From contig DENJ01000061.1 in NCBI GenBank assembly GCA_002359635.1, positions 1-21,762 on the forward strand: a DNA stretch of 21,762 nucleotides. Reading direction: 5' to 3'. The notes beneath the pieces are model-generated. The model did not search any database. It was not told the origin of the DNA and saw only the letters and a list, made by a program, of their open reading frames with translations. The position numbers and the translations under genes were made by a program. Shown here piece after piece: positions 14,868 to 21,762 of the stretch; position 1 is the first letter of the stretch; every line of letters begins with the position of its first letter. The DNA comes from Burkholderiales bacterium UBA2647 (GTDB lineage: Bacteria > Pseudomonadota > Gammaproteobacteria > Burkholderiales > Burkholderiaceae_E).

Positions 14868-15850
14868 ATCAGCCACAGCATCTTTTTAACCGACTCAAGC
14901 GCTTTGGTCTTTCGCTCTCGCTGAGCTTTGCTGCCGTTGCAGGCGCCGCAGGCCATGCGACAGCCCAGGAAATCAACTTTGGCATTATCGCCACCGACTC
15001 GGCCAATGTGCAACGTGAGCGCTGGGAACCCTTTTTTGCCGACATGGCCAAAAAAACAGGCCTGACCATCAAGTCCTTTTATGCGCCTGACTATGCCGGC
15101 GTGATCGAAGCCATGCGCTTCAATAAAGTGCAGGTGGCTTGGTACGGGAACAAAGCTGCGATGGAGGCGGTGGATCGCTCCAATGGTGAAGTTTTTGCTC
15201 AAGTGATGTTTGCTGACGGCAGCTTTGGCTACCATGCGCTGCTCTTAACCCATGTCGATTCGCCCTACAAGACGCTCGATGATGTTTATAAGAACGCCAA
15301 GCAAATCAACTTTGGTATTGGCGATCCGAATTCCACGTCAGGTTTTTTAGTACCGACTTATTATCTTTTTGCACAGCGCAACCTTGAAGCCAGAAATATC
15401 TTCAAGACGGTGCGCAATGCAAATCACGGCGCAAACATGCAAGCTGTGCTCGCCAAACAGGTTGATGTTGCAGCCAATAACACCGAAACCTATGAACAAT
15501 TGGAGCGCACCAAGCCTGAGCTGATCAAACAGTTGCGCATTCTTTGGAAGAGCCCGCTGATTCCAAGCGATCCATTCGTATGGCGCAAGGATCTTGATCC
15601 AGTCGTTAAAGAAAAGATCAAAAAATTTGTGTTGAATTACGCCAAGACAGACCCGCAGGAAAAGGCCATTCTTGGTAAGATCTATAACTATGGCGGCTTT
15701 CGCGAATCAAGCAACGCGCAGCTTGTTCCGATCCGTCAGCTTGAGCTTTTCAAAGATCGCACCAAGATCGAAGGCGATGCGAGTTTGAGCGCGGAACAAA
15801 AGACCAAGGCACTGGCAGAGATCGACGCCAAGCTGGCGGCGCTGAAGTAA
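14864..15850 (+). CDS. phnD: Phosphonate ABC transporter periplasmic binding protein PhnD
   Basis: The 328-residue protein has a Sec signal peptide (about 1-35, ending ATAQ). Family blocks are INFGIIATDSANVQRERWEPF, VAWYGNKAAMEAV and the ligand-loop segment DPNSTSGFLVPTYYLF, where the STSG residues bind the phosphonate oxygens in characterised homologues. The C-terminal tail (SAEQKTKALAEIDAKLAALK) is helical and typical of PhnD. GAGGAAG just upstream of ATG 14864 is a suitable ribosome-binding site. It lies in the operon between phnC (4-base overlap) and phnE. Ligand preference (aminoethylphosphonate, methylphosphonate or phosphite) cannot be decided by reading. Confidence 0.93.
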   Translation: MNQPQHLFNRLKRFGLSLSLSFAAVAGAAGHATAQEINFGIIATDSANVQRERWEPFFADMAKKTGLTIKSFYAPDYAGVIEAMRFNKVQVAWYGNKAAMEAVDRSNGEVFAQVMFADGSFGYHALLLTHVDSPYKTLDDVYKNAKQINFGIGDPNSTSGFLVPTYYLFAQRNLEARNIFKTVRNANHGANMQAVLAKQVDVAANNTETYEQLERTKPELIKQLRILWKSPLIPSDPFVWRKDLDPVVKEKIKKFVLNYAKTDPQEKAILGKIYNYGGFRESSNAQLVPIRQLELFKDRTKIEGDASLSAEQKTKALAEIDAKLAALK

Positions 15851-15900
15851 TCCCAAGGGGGTATCTGAATCAATCGGCGAAGCCTGCTGAGTTTCAAACG

Positions 15901-16716
15901 ATGATTCCACAGCAAGCCTCTGCTGCCTCGCTCGAGCGAATCAGGCAGCACGAGGCGATGTTGCGTCACGGCCCGCTTTATTACCTGGGATGGGCGCTCA
16001 TCCTTGCGGTTTTTGCGCATGCTTGGAAGGGTGCTGAAATCAGGCCCGGTGATTTGCTGCGCGACGCAGGCAATATGAAGGTCTTCCTCGAGGACTTTTT
16101 CCCGCCTGATTTTCGGGATTGGAAGCTTTACGCAAGAGAAATGCTGGTCACCTTGCAAATTGCCTTATGGGGCACGGCAACAGCGATCGTGCTCGCTGTG
16201 CCGCTTGGTCTGCTCTGCGCCGAGAACATGGTTCCTGCGTGGGTTTATCAACCGATGCGACGGTTGATGGATGCTTTTCGCGCCATCAACGAGATGGTTT
16301 TTGCCATGCTATTTATCGTAGCGGTTGGTTTAGGTCCTTTTGCCGGTGTATTGGCTTTGCTGGTTCACACCACCGGTTCATTGGCAAAACTCTTCTCAGA
16401 GGCTGTCGAAGCGATTGATCCCCGGCCCGTGGAGGGCATCCGCGCAACCGGCGCTCATCCGCTGGTTCAAGTTGTTTATGGCGTCATCCCTCAAGTCTTA
16501 CCACTTTGGGTTTCCTTTGCGCTTTATCGCTTCGAATCCAACGTCCGATCGGCTTCGGTCGTCGGTATGGTTGGCGCCGGTGGCATCGGTGTGGTGGTCT
16601 ATGAGGTGATTCGCGGCTTTCAGTATGCGCAGACTTGTGCCGTGCTGATCATCATCGTGGTTTCTGTATCGATGATTGACCTCATCTCTTCCTGGCTGCG
16701 ATCCAAGGTGATTTAA
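15901..16716 (+). CDS. phnE: Phosphonate ABC transporter permease PhnE
   Basis: The 271-residue permease has a hydrophobic N-terminal segment (27-42) and about five later ones. It carries the PhnE hallmark RFESNVRSASVVGMVGAGGIG (210-230) and an EAA-type loop EGIRATGAHPLVQVVYGVIPQVLP (178-201). Only a weak GAG lies before ATG 15901. A better site, AAGGGGG (15855-15861), lies just before an in-frame CTG at 15865, so a 12-residue longer form starting there is possible. I keep ATG 15901 because the added residues resemble nothing in the family. The gap to phnD is 50 bases. The dehydrogenase gene begins 10 bases after its stop. Confidence 0.92.
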   Translation: MIPQQASAASLERIRQHEAMLRHGPLYYLGWALILAVFAHAWKGAEIRPGDLLRDAGNMKVFLEDFFPPDFRDWKLYAREMLVTLQIALWGTATAIVLAVPLGLLCAENMVPAWVYQPMRRLMDAFRAINEMVFAMLFIVAVGLGPFAGVLALLVHTTGSLAKLFSEAVEAIDPRPVEGIRATGAHPLVQVVYGVIPQVLPLWVSFALYRFESNVRSASVVGMVGAGGIGVVVYEVIRGFQYAQTCAVLIIIVVSVSMIDLISSWLRSKVI

Positions 16717-16726
16717 GGTCAACGAC

Positions 16727-17905
16727 GTGCAAGCCTGCCATCTCGCGGTTGAGCTTAGCCCGGGGGTATCAAGACATCTGGCTGATTGGCTTCGCGAACA
16801 GGGCTTCGCAATCAATCGCTGCTGCTTGCTGCTCTACCCGCAGGCTGTCGAACAGGGACTGGCCGAGCGTCTCAGGCGACAGTTGCTTGAGTCGCAGTCG
16901 CAGACCCCGTCCCAGTCCCAGTCCGAGCCACAGTGCCAGCCCCAGCCCCCCTCCCAGTCGATCGATCCGATCGCACTCGCAAGCGATGGCCTCCTCACGA
17001 TTGACAAGGCAAGATCCTGTTGCGAGCACATCTGGGCAGATTGGCGTGCCGCGGGGCTTGATGATCCTGTTCTTATTGCGATCGGCGGCGGCAGCGTGAT
17101 GGATCTTGCCAAGCTCGTACGCTGGTTCCCAACTGGCGAGCAAGCCATGGCACTCGCTGCGCTCGACGATGAAGCTTGGTTTGAAGCGATGCTTCAGCGG
17201 CATGAGGACTTCAGGCGCTGCGCACTGCTCCTGATGCCAAGCACATCGGGAACCGGGAGCGAGGTCACTGCCTATGCGACGGTTTGGGGTTCCTTAGCGC
17301 AACGGGAAAAGCTTTCCTTTACCGGCCCGGCATGCTTTGCCGATGTCGCACTGATCGATTATGAGCTGAGCCTCTCTTGCTCCTACACGCTCACCAGAGA
17401 TTGCGGGCTCGATGCCTTATCGCATGCGCTTGACGCACTGTGGAATCGAGGTGCGAACAAAACCGACCGGGATCAGGCCATTCGCATTGCCTCCAATATT
17501 GTAGCGATCTTACCCAAGCTCTTAGGCGCACTCGGTGACCCCATCTTGAGGCAAACCATGAGCGAGGCAGCGCTGGACGCAGGCCATTTGATTGCACGGA
17601 CGCAGACTTCCTTGGTGCATGCGCTTTCCTATCCTTTGACGAGTCAGGAGGGTCTGGCGCACGGACTGGCTTGCGCACATTGGATTGCTGCGGTTGCAGG
17701 TTTAGCCTGTGAGCGCGAGCCCGCCATGATCGGCGATCTGAATCGGATTTGGTCGATTCAAGCCGCAGACCCGAATGCCTTATCGATTTGCCTTGCCGCA
17801 TGGCTCGATGCCATGGGGGTACCCAGCCGAAGCTTTAGCAAAGACGAGCCGGATTGGCGCTTGGCCGATGCACTAAACCAAGCACGTGGTAAAAATTTTC
17901 TTTAA
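16727..17905 (+). CDS. Iron-containing alcohol dehydrogenase, phosphonate-associated (PhpC-like)
   Basis: The 392-residue protein starts at GTG 16727 with AAGG eight bases upstream. It has the group III alcohol dehydrogenase signature: nucleotide loop GGGSVMD (120-126), PSTSGTGSEVT (171-181) and probable metal ligands Asp229, His233, His298 and His312. A branch of this family sits in phosphonate operons, and PhpC reduces phosphonoacetaldehyde to 2-hydroxyethylphosphonate. As the last gene after phnCDE, it probably handles a phosphonate alcohol or aldehyde. Direction and substrate are inference, and no phosphonatase or C-P lyase gene is present in the window. Residues 55-78 are an unusual Ser/Gln/Pro-rich stretch between the first strand-helix unit and the nucleotide loop. 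The normal ending (ARGKNFL) shows it is not truncated. Confidence 0.85.
   Translation: MQACHLAVELSPGVSRHLADWLREQGFAINRCCLLLYPQAVEQGLAERLRRQLLESQSQTPSQSQSEPQCQPQPPSQSIDPIALASDGLLTIDKARSCCEHIWADWRAAGLDDPVLIAIGGGSVMDLAKLVRWFPTGEQAMALAALDDEAWFEAMLQRHEDFRRCALLLMPSTSGTGSEVTAYATVWGSLAQREKLSFTGPACFADVALIDYELSLSCSYTLTRDCGLDALSHALDALWNRGANKTDRDQAIRIASNIVAILPKLLGALGDPILRQTMSEAALDAGHLIARTQTSLVHALSYPLTSQEGLAHGLACAHWIAAVAGLACEREPAMIGDLNRIWSIQAADPNALSICLAAWLDAMGVPSRSFSKDEPDWRLADALNQARGKNFL
16889..16960. repeat. Degenerate hexanucleotide repeat inside the alcohol dehydrogenase gene
   Basis: The stretch repeats variations of CAGTCC/CAGTCG/CAGCCC and encodes a Ser-Gln/Pro-Gln-rich segment (residues 55-78). 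Its period of six preserves the reading frame, so changes in copy number would change the length of a surface loop rather than inactivate the gene. Confidence 0.75.
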
Positions 17906-17924
17906 GAACACGATTTCCAAGTTG

Positions 17925-17956
17925 TTGAAACGGGGATGTTTCAATCAAAAGATTGA
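17925..17956. terminator. Two overlapping hairpins between convergent genes
   Basis: TTGAAAC (17925-17931) pairs with GTTTCAA (17938-17944). TCAATC (17941-17946) pairs with GATTGA (17951-17956). The two stems share bases 17941-17944, so only one can form at a time. They lie between the end of the alcohol dehydrogenase gene and the end of the outer-membrane gene, and the second includes the latter's stop codon. Neither has a long T run, so terminator activity in either direction is a weak inference. Confidence 0.4.
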
Positions 17957-18733
17957 GGCCGGTGTATAGCGCAGCCCAAAAGAAATCCAGCGCGACGGGC
18001 CGTAAGGTACCGTAAGCGTCTGCATAGATGCTGCCGCCTCGCCAAAAGGACGCCCGATCGAGCCGTCGACCTGTAGCAAATCGATCACGATGCTGTAGCG
18101 CAAGCCAAGCTGCCAGTAACGTCCGCCGCTCGTGTCGCCAAAAACCTCCGAAATACCAAGCCAGCGCTCATGGAATTTCCATTCAAGACCGCTGCCCCAA
18201 GTCATTCGATTTTGCTTGCTTACCTGATCACGCAAGCCGCCCAGGTTTACATGGATGACCCATTGCTCATCTTGTGAAGCGAAGGACCAAGGCACATAAA
18301 AATACGTATTGCCGAACTGATTGGGACCGGGACTGATTTCGGGATGAAACACTTTGCCAACGGCCAAACCGGCTGCCCAATCGCCCGGGCTTAGCTTTCG
18401 AAACAAGGTTTTCGCCTGAACCACATAATCGCTGCTTTGAGGCCCATCGGCCGGTCGGCCAAGCGCGCCACCCAGGGTAACTTCCAGATTGCCGGTCGGA
18501 TTACAGGCCGGAAAGGCCCAGTACTCCTCACTGCGAGCGCTGGGTTTGCTTGCACGATTAACGCGTGTCCAGCTTTCAAGCTGACAACTGCCCGCTGTTG
18601 TAAGCCGCGCATCATCGGTCACAAAGGGACGGGCAGCGTGAAGGCTCGGCGAGGAAATAACCCCGCCGAGTAGGAAACAAAAGGCCCTGATGCCGCCGGT
18701 AACCGAGCGCTTAAGTACCAATCTCTCCGCCAT
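17945..18733 (-). CDS. Putative outer-membrane beta-barrel protein of unknown function
   Basis: From ATG 18733 the protein has 262 residues. A signal peptide (about 1-34, hydrophobic core AFCFLLGGVISS) is followed by RPFVTDDARL at the mature N-terminus. Blocks such as GSCQLESWTRV, EEYWAFPACNPTGNLEVTLGGALGR and WQLGLRYSIVIDLLQVDGSIGRPFGE, with alternating polar and hydrophobic residues and a terminal aromatic Phe, suggest an outer-membrane barrel. I do not recognise a family with known function. The start overlaps the end of phoX copy 2 by 23 bases; a TTG at 18721 behind GGAGAG is an alternative start. The overlap implies co-transcription and coupled translation with phoX. It may serve uptake or phosphatase placement at the outer membrane, which is inference. 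Confidence 0.7.
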   Translation of the reverse strand: MAERLVLKRSVTGGIRAFCFLLGGVISSPSLHAARPFVTDDARLTTAGSCQLESWTRVNRASKPSARSEEYWAFPACNPTGNLEVTLGGALGRPADGPQSSDYVVQAKTLFRKLSPGDWAAGLAVGKVFHPEISPGPNQFGNTYFYVPWSFASQDEQWVIHVNLGGLRDQVSKQNRMTWGSGLEWKFHERWLGISEVFGDTSGGRYWQLGLRYSIVIDLLQVDGSIGRPFGEAAASMQTLTVPYGPSRWISFGLRYTPASIF

Positions 18734-20729
18734 CCTTGCGGGTAATCGCAATTGTCGCAGAGCGTGGACGCCCCCCTGCTGCACCATCTGGCCATGATGA
18801 GTATTTCTTAGGCGTGGCCGAAATATCCGCATCAGATCCATCTTCACCAGGATGCTGGATGTTGATGAACATTGTTTTCCGGTCGGGTGTCATATGGGCA
18901 CCAGTGATTTCACACTGGTTGGGACCGACCAGAAAACGCTTAACAACACCTGTCGCCGGATCCGCTATGAGCATCTGATTGTTACCAAGATTTTTATAGT
19001 CTGCGTTTGTACGGCTCAGGTCAGCAGCCATGATCCGTGAGGTTGACACATCGGTCTGAATCCACATATAGCCTGCATCATCGATCCAAAGACCATCCGG
19101 GGATCCAAAATCATCCCCATTGATCGTACCCTTCTTGAGGGTGTCTGACTGCAGTTTGTCGCCAGCCTTCAGGAAAATGCTCCAGCTAAAAGTTGTTGCT
19201 GCGGCGTCGCCGCCCGCATCCTTCCACTTCACAATGTGGCCGTAGGGATTACCCGATGCGCCTCCAGTCGGGTTCGCTGCGTTCACCGCCGGACGTGCAC
19301 TTCCAGCAGTGGAGGTGCCATCAATGTTGTTGACCGAAGCAGGGCTCGTACCACGTCGAGAGTTGTTCGTTAGTGTTACGTAAACGTCGCCAGTGATTCG
19401 ATTCACAGCAACCCACTCTGGCCGATCCATCATCGTAGCGCCTGCCCGATCCGCCGCTTGACGAGTACGAACGCAAATATCCCCAAGCGTATTCCAACCG
19501 TTTTCGGGTGTCAGCCCATTCTTACCGGGAGACAACTCAAGCCAGATTCCCGTTCCGTCATCATTAAATTTTGCGACATAAAGCGTCCCGGAATCAAGCA
19601 GGTCTACGTTTTTAGCGCGATCCACCATGTCCACTTTGCCGGTACTCACAAACTTGTAGACGTACTCGTTGACTTCGTCGCAGCCCATGTAGACAGCGAT
19701 GCGGCCGTCTTTGGTGAGCATCCACTCACAATTCTCGTGCTTAAAGCGTCCGAGTGCGGTGCGCTTTACAGGGCGTTTCGAAGCGGTGTAAGGGTCAATC
19801 TCAACCACATAGCCAAATCGGTTAGCTTCGTTGGGTTCCTTGCTTAAATCGAAACGGTTGTCCTGCTTCCACCACGGATAAAGCGGACTAACACTGTTAG
19901 CAAAACCTTGCCTCGACAAACCGTAACGAAGTTGCAAAGTATTTGCCGTCCACGTCGGATCATCTGTACCGAAAACGCCGTTGAAGTTCTCCTCGCAGGT
20001 CAGGTAGGTTCCCCATGGGGTAAAGCCGGCAGCACAATTATTGACGGTGCCCCTAACTTTCTCGCCAAGTGGATCTAAGCTTGTCTTCATGAGCGCATGA
20101 CCTTTTGCGGGGCCGTTGATGTCCATCTCGGTGTCGGCCGTGATCCGCCTAGCGTTGTTGGAGGCCACGACTTTCCACTTACCGTCGGGCTGTTTGTCCA
20201 TCTGAACGACCGAAACACCGTGCGCCGCTTTTGACTTAGCTACGCCTTCAAGGCTGGACCAAGTTGCGGGTGGACCCACGAGCAAACCTGCATCCACATA
20301 CTCGTGGTTAACCGCCCAAAGTCCGCTGGTGGAGGAGTTTGATTTCCAGTCAGGCAGTGAAAAGAAGTGACCACCGTCATGGTGCATACCCGATTGCAAT
20401 GCCTGTTCCGCAGCAGTGTTGCTCCCGTCCTGCTTAAAGACGGGGGCCGTCCCATTGATCGGATCGCCCCAAGCGTATACGACTTGATACTGGTACTCAG
20501 GAGGAAGCGTTACGGTATCTGATATGGAAACAGGAACGGTTGAAAACCCTAAACGCGGCATTGTTTCTGAGTCACTGCTACATCCCTGTACCAAGGGCGC
20601 GAAAACGCTCAAAGAAAGCGCGCCGCTTCCCCAGCTAAGAAACGAGCGTCGGGAAATACCGCGGTCAACGACTTCGACCAGATGTTCATTACCGGACTTA
20701 TTTGAAATACCGAGATCTTCGTAATCCAT
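18711..20729 (-). CDS. phoX: PhoX-family alkaline phosphatase, copy 2, likely Tat lipoprotein
   Basis: The 672-residue protein has a textbook Tat motif SRRSFL (26-31), a hydrophobic stretch and Cys50 in LVQGC, so it is probably a Tat-exported lipoprotein. PhoX blocks are SGMHHDGGHFF (113-123), NHEYVDAGLL (141-150) and NNCAAGFTPWGTYLTCEEN (230-248) with the iron-ligand Cys232. The end RPRSATIAITRKDGGEIGT mirrors copy 1. The two copies share blocks throughout but differ much in insertions and leader, so they are old paralogues rather than a recent duplication. AAAGGAG six bases before ATG 20729 fixes the start; a reading from 20882 would add 51 residues across the promoter. A Pho box lies upstream, and the outer-membrane gene follows with overlap. 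Confidence 0.94.
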   Translation of the reverse strand: MDYEDLGISNKSGNEHLVEVVDRGISRRSFLSWGSGALSLSVFAPLVQGCSSDSETMPRLGFSTVPVSISDTVTLPPEYQYQVVYAWGDPINGTAPVFKQDGSNTAAEQALQSGMHHDGGHFFSLPDWKSNSSTSGLWAVNHEYVDAGLLVGPPATWSSLEGVAKSKAAHGVSVVQMDKQPDGKWKVVASNNARRITADTEMDINGPAKGHALMKTSLDPLGEKVRGTVNNCAAGFTPWGTYLTCEENFNGVFGTDDPTWTANTLQLRYGLSRQGFANSVSPLYPWWKQDNRFDLSKEPNEANRFGYVVEIDPYTASKRPVKRTALGRFKHENCEWMLTKDGRIAVYMGCDEVNEYVYKFVSTGKVDMVDRAKNVDLLDSGTLYVAKFNDDGTGIWLELSPGKNGLTPENGWNTLGDICVRTRQAADRAGATMMDRPEWVAVNRITGDVYVTLTNNSRRGTSPASVNNIDGTSTAGSARPAVNAANPTGGASGNPYGHIVKWKDAGGDAAATTFSWSIFLKAGDKLQSDTLKKGTINGDDFGSPDGLWIDDAGYMWIQTDVSTSRIMAADLSRTNADYKNLGNNQMLIADPATGVVKRFLVGPNQCEITGAHMTPDRKTMFINIQHPGEDGSDADISATPKKYSSWPDGAAGGRPRSATIAITRKDGGEIGT

Positions 20730-20735
20730 GCTTAA

Positions 20736-20742
20736 CTCCTTT
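20736..20742 (-). promoter_or_regulatory. Ribosome-binding site of phoX copy 2
   Basis: CTCCTTT on the + strand reads AAAGGAG on the coding strand, six bases before ATG 20729. It rules out the upstream in-frame starts. Confidence 0.8.
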
Positions 20743-20775
20743 GCCGTAGCATGATGGTTTTGAAACTGTAAGCGA

Positions 20776-20809
20776 ATGATTCCAAAGCTTTCGGACAAGT
20801 TGATGACAC
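20776..20809 (-). promoter_or_regulatory. Pho box and promoter of phoX copy 2
   Basis: On the minus strand, bases 20809 to 20792 read GTGTCATCAACTTGTCCG. The first half-site matches at six of seven bases and the second at four of seven, with the 11-base period. AATCAT (20781-20776), four of six against TATAAT, follows after 10 bases. Transcription would start near 20769, with a leader of about 40 bases containing AAAGGAG. The box covers the predicted start codon of the divergent protease gene. Confidence 0.6.
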
Positions 20810-21762
20810 TGAACGCTTTTAGGCTCGGTCTCTTTCTTGTGATCGCGTTGATCACCATCGGGTGTGGTTCAGATGTCAACAAACGGGCAGAAGAGGGCTA
20901 CAGCATTGGGGAGCAATCTAGTTTCCAGCCTGAAGGCAACGAGCCTGCTGACTCTGGCCCTGACCCCAAATCGGAGCAGCAATGGCATCTTCGCAATCTG
21001 GGACAGCTGGGTGGAATGACTGGCCAAGATTTGAACCTGGTTGAACTTGCCGAAAGCGGTGAAACCGTCGTTGTTGCCGTGCTTGACGGTTCAATTGAAA
21101 TCACCCACCCGGATTTGTTGTGGCGTTTTGCCGGGACTTCTAGCTACAGCTACCGGATTGGTCTTCCCAACCCATCTCCACCGAAGGCAGACGCATCAAG
21201 TCCGTTTGACGACAGTCCAGGCGGAGTCGACGATGCACACGGAACAGCCGTAGCCGGAATTATTGCAGCGACAGCAAACAACCGCATTGGAGTTAGAGGT
21301 GTTGCCCCACGGGCAAAGCTTGTCGGCTTCGATGTCCTGGTCAATCCCAGTGTTAGCAATCTGACCAACGCCGTTGCCAGAGCGGTCGAGGCAAATGCAT
21401 CTGTGATTAACAACAGTTGGGGGCCATTAGATCCAAGTAGCGGTGGTCCCCGGAGCTTTGTTCGTTCCCCAAATCAGTGGAAGCGCGCTGTGGAGTACGC
21501 CGCCGTCAGCGGCCGGCAGGGGAGAGGCGCTGTTATCGTTTTTGCTGCCGGCAACGGTGGTGAAAACGGCGACCGATCTGATTATGATGAGTATACAAAC
21601 GATAGTAACGTTATTTCTATTGGCGCAGTTGATGATCGTGGCGTGCCGATTTGTTTTTCGGAGCCTGGCGCCAATGTTTTGGTTGCCGGATTCTCAGGCG
21701 TTGACCTGCGGAGAGGTTCAATTCGCCCCGGCATTCTTACGACCGATGTATCGGGCCCCAGG
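20803..21762 (+). CDS. Subtilisin/kexin-type serine protease lipoprotein, N-terminal part
   Basis: The frame stays open from ATG 20803 to the window edge (320 codons). A hydrophobic signal (6-19) ends at Cys21 in LITIGC, suggesting a lipoprotein. After a Ser/Pro/acidic linker comes QWHLRNLGQ, then an S8 catalytic domain: Asp95 (VAVLDGS), His146 (DDAHGTAVAG), NNSWG (203-207) and the oxyanion Asn251 (FAAGNGG). The segment DYDEYTNDSNVISIGAV resembles the calcium-site region of kexin-like proteases. The catalytic Ser (GTS motif) and any P domain are beyond the window. An in-frame ATG at 20776 is an alternative start. Ribosome-binding signals are weak for both. It is divergent from phoX copy 2; no functional link to phosphorus is visible. 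Confidence 0.85.
   Translation, partial: MTLNAFRLGLFLVIALITIGCGSDVNKRAEEGYSIGEQSSFQPEGNEPADSGPDPKSEQQWHLRNLGQLGGMTGQDLNLVELAESGETVVVAVLDGSIEITHPDLLWRFAGTSSYSYRIGLPNPSPPKADASSPFDDSPGGVDDAHGTAVAGIIAATANNRIGVRGVAPRAKLVGFDVLVNPSVSNLTNAVARAVEANASVINNSWGPLDPSSGGPRSFVRSPNQWKRAVEYAAVSGRQGRGAVIVFAAGNGGENGDRSDYDEYTNDSNVISIGAVDDRGVPICFSEPGANVLVAGFSGVDLRRGSIRPGILTTDVSGPR

Noticed and set aside
15736..16158. 140-codon minus strand reading frame across the phnD-phnE junction
   Set aside because: It overlaps two clear phn genes and has no start signal or family pattern.
20730..20882. 51-residue N-terminal extension of phoX copy 2
   Set aside because: It would run through the predicted promoter and past a good AAAGGAG site that serves ATG 20729, and it would put non-family residues before the Tat signal.
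1..21762. tRNA, rRNA or transposase genes
   Set aside because: No cloverleaf, rRNA segment or transposase-like frame was seen on either strand by reading.

Overview
The window looks like a phosphorus-scavenging island of a proteobacterium. Gene content, mid-50s GC by eye and PhoB-type promoters suggest a betaproteobacterium near the Burkholderiales, but no marker gene in the window fixes the taxon. Almost every gene has a plausible role in capturing phosphorus from organic sources. Five phosphoesterases of four families are present (PhoX twice, PhoD, a nucleotide pyrophosphatase/phosphodiesterase and a GpdQ-type phosphodiesterase), with two ABC importers, one of them PhnCDE, and a TRAP-family transporter.

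Layout. 1-3744 (+): the end of a substrate-binding protein, two permeases, an ATPase and a GpdQ-like phosphodiesterase, tightly packed as one operon. 3741-5750 (-): phoX copy 1, whose stop codon overlaps the previous operon tail to tail. 5920-6750 (+): a lone short-chain dehydrogenase. 6715-9801 (-): phoD followed directly by an NPP-type phosphodiesterase, behind a Pho box. 9802-9980: a regulatory gap with that Pho box and, on the + strand, a candidate small RNA ending in a strong intrinsic terminator. 9981-13793 (-): a three-gene TRAP transporter with a TatT-family (TPR-type) partner, a periplasmic binding protein and a fused Q-M permease. 13794-14057: a repeat-rich gap ending in a very good Pho box. 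14058-17905 (+): phnC, phnD, phnE and an iron-containing alcohol dehydrogenase of the kind associated with phosphonate metabolism. 17945-20729 (-): phoX copy 2 and an overlapping gene for a putative outer-membrane protein. 20803-21762 (+): the first 320 codons of a kexin/subtilisin-type serine protease lipoprotein that runs off the window.

How it may work together. Phosphodiesters and monoesters would be cleaved outside the cytoplasm by NPP, PhoD and the PhoX enzymes, two of which look like Tat-exported lipoproteins. Intact diesters or phosphonates would enter through the ABC systems and be cleaved inside by the GpdQ-like enzyme or converted by the alcohol dehydrogenase. Good Pho-box promoters precede phoD, phnC and phoX copy 2, which supports co-induction by phosphate starvation through PhoB. 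The least explained parts are the candidate small RNA beside phoD, the TatT-type TRAP transporter placed inside a phosphorus island, the tandem repeats before phnC, and the outer-membrane gene coupled to phoX copy 2.
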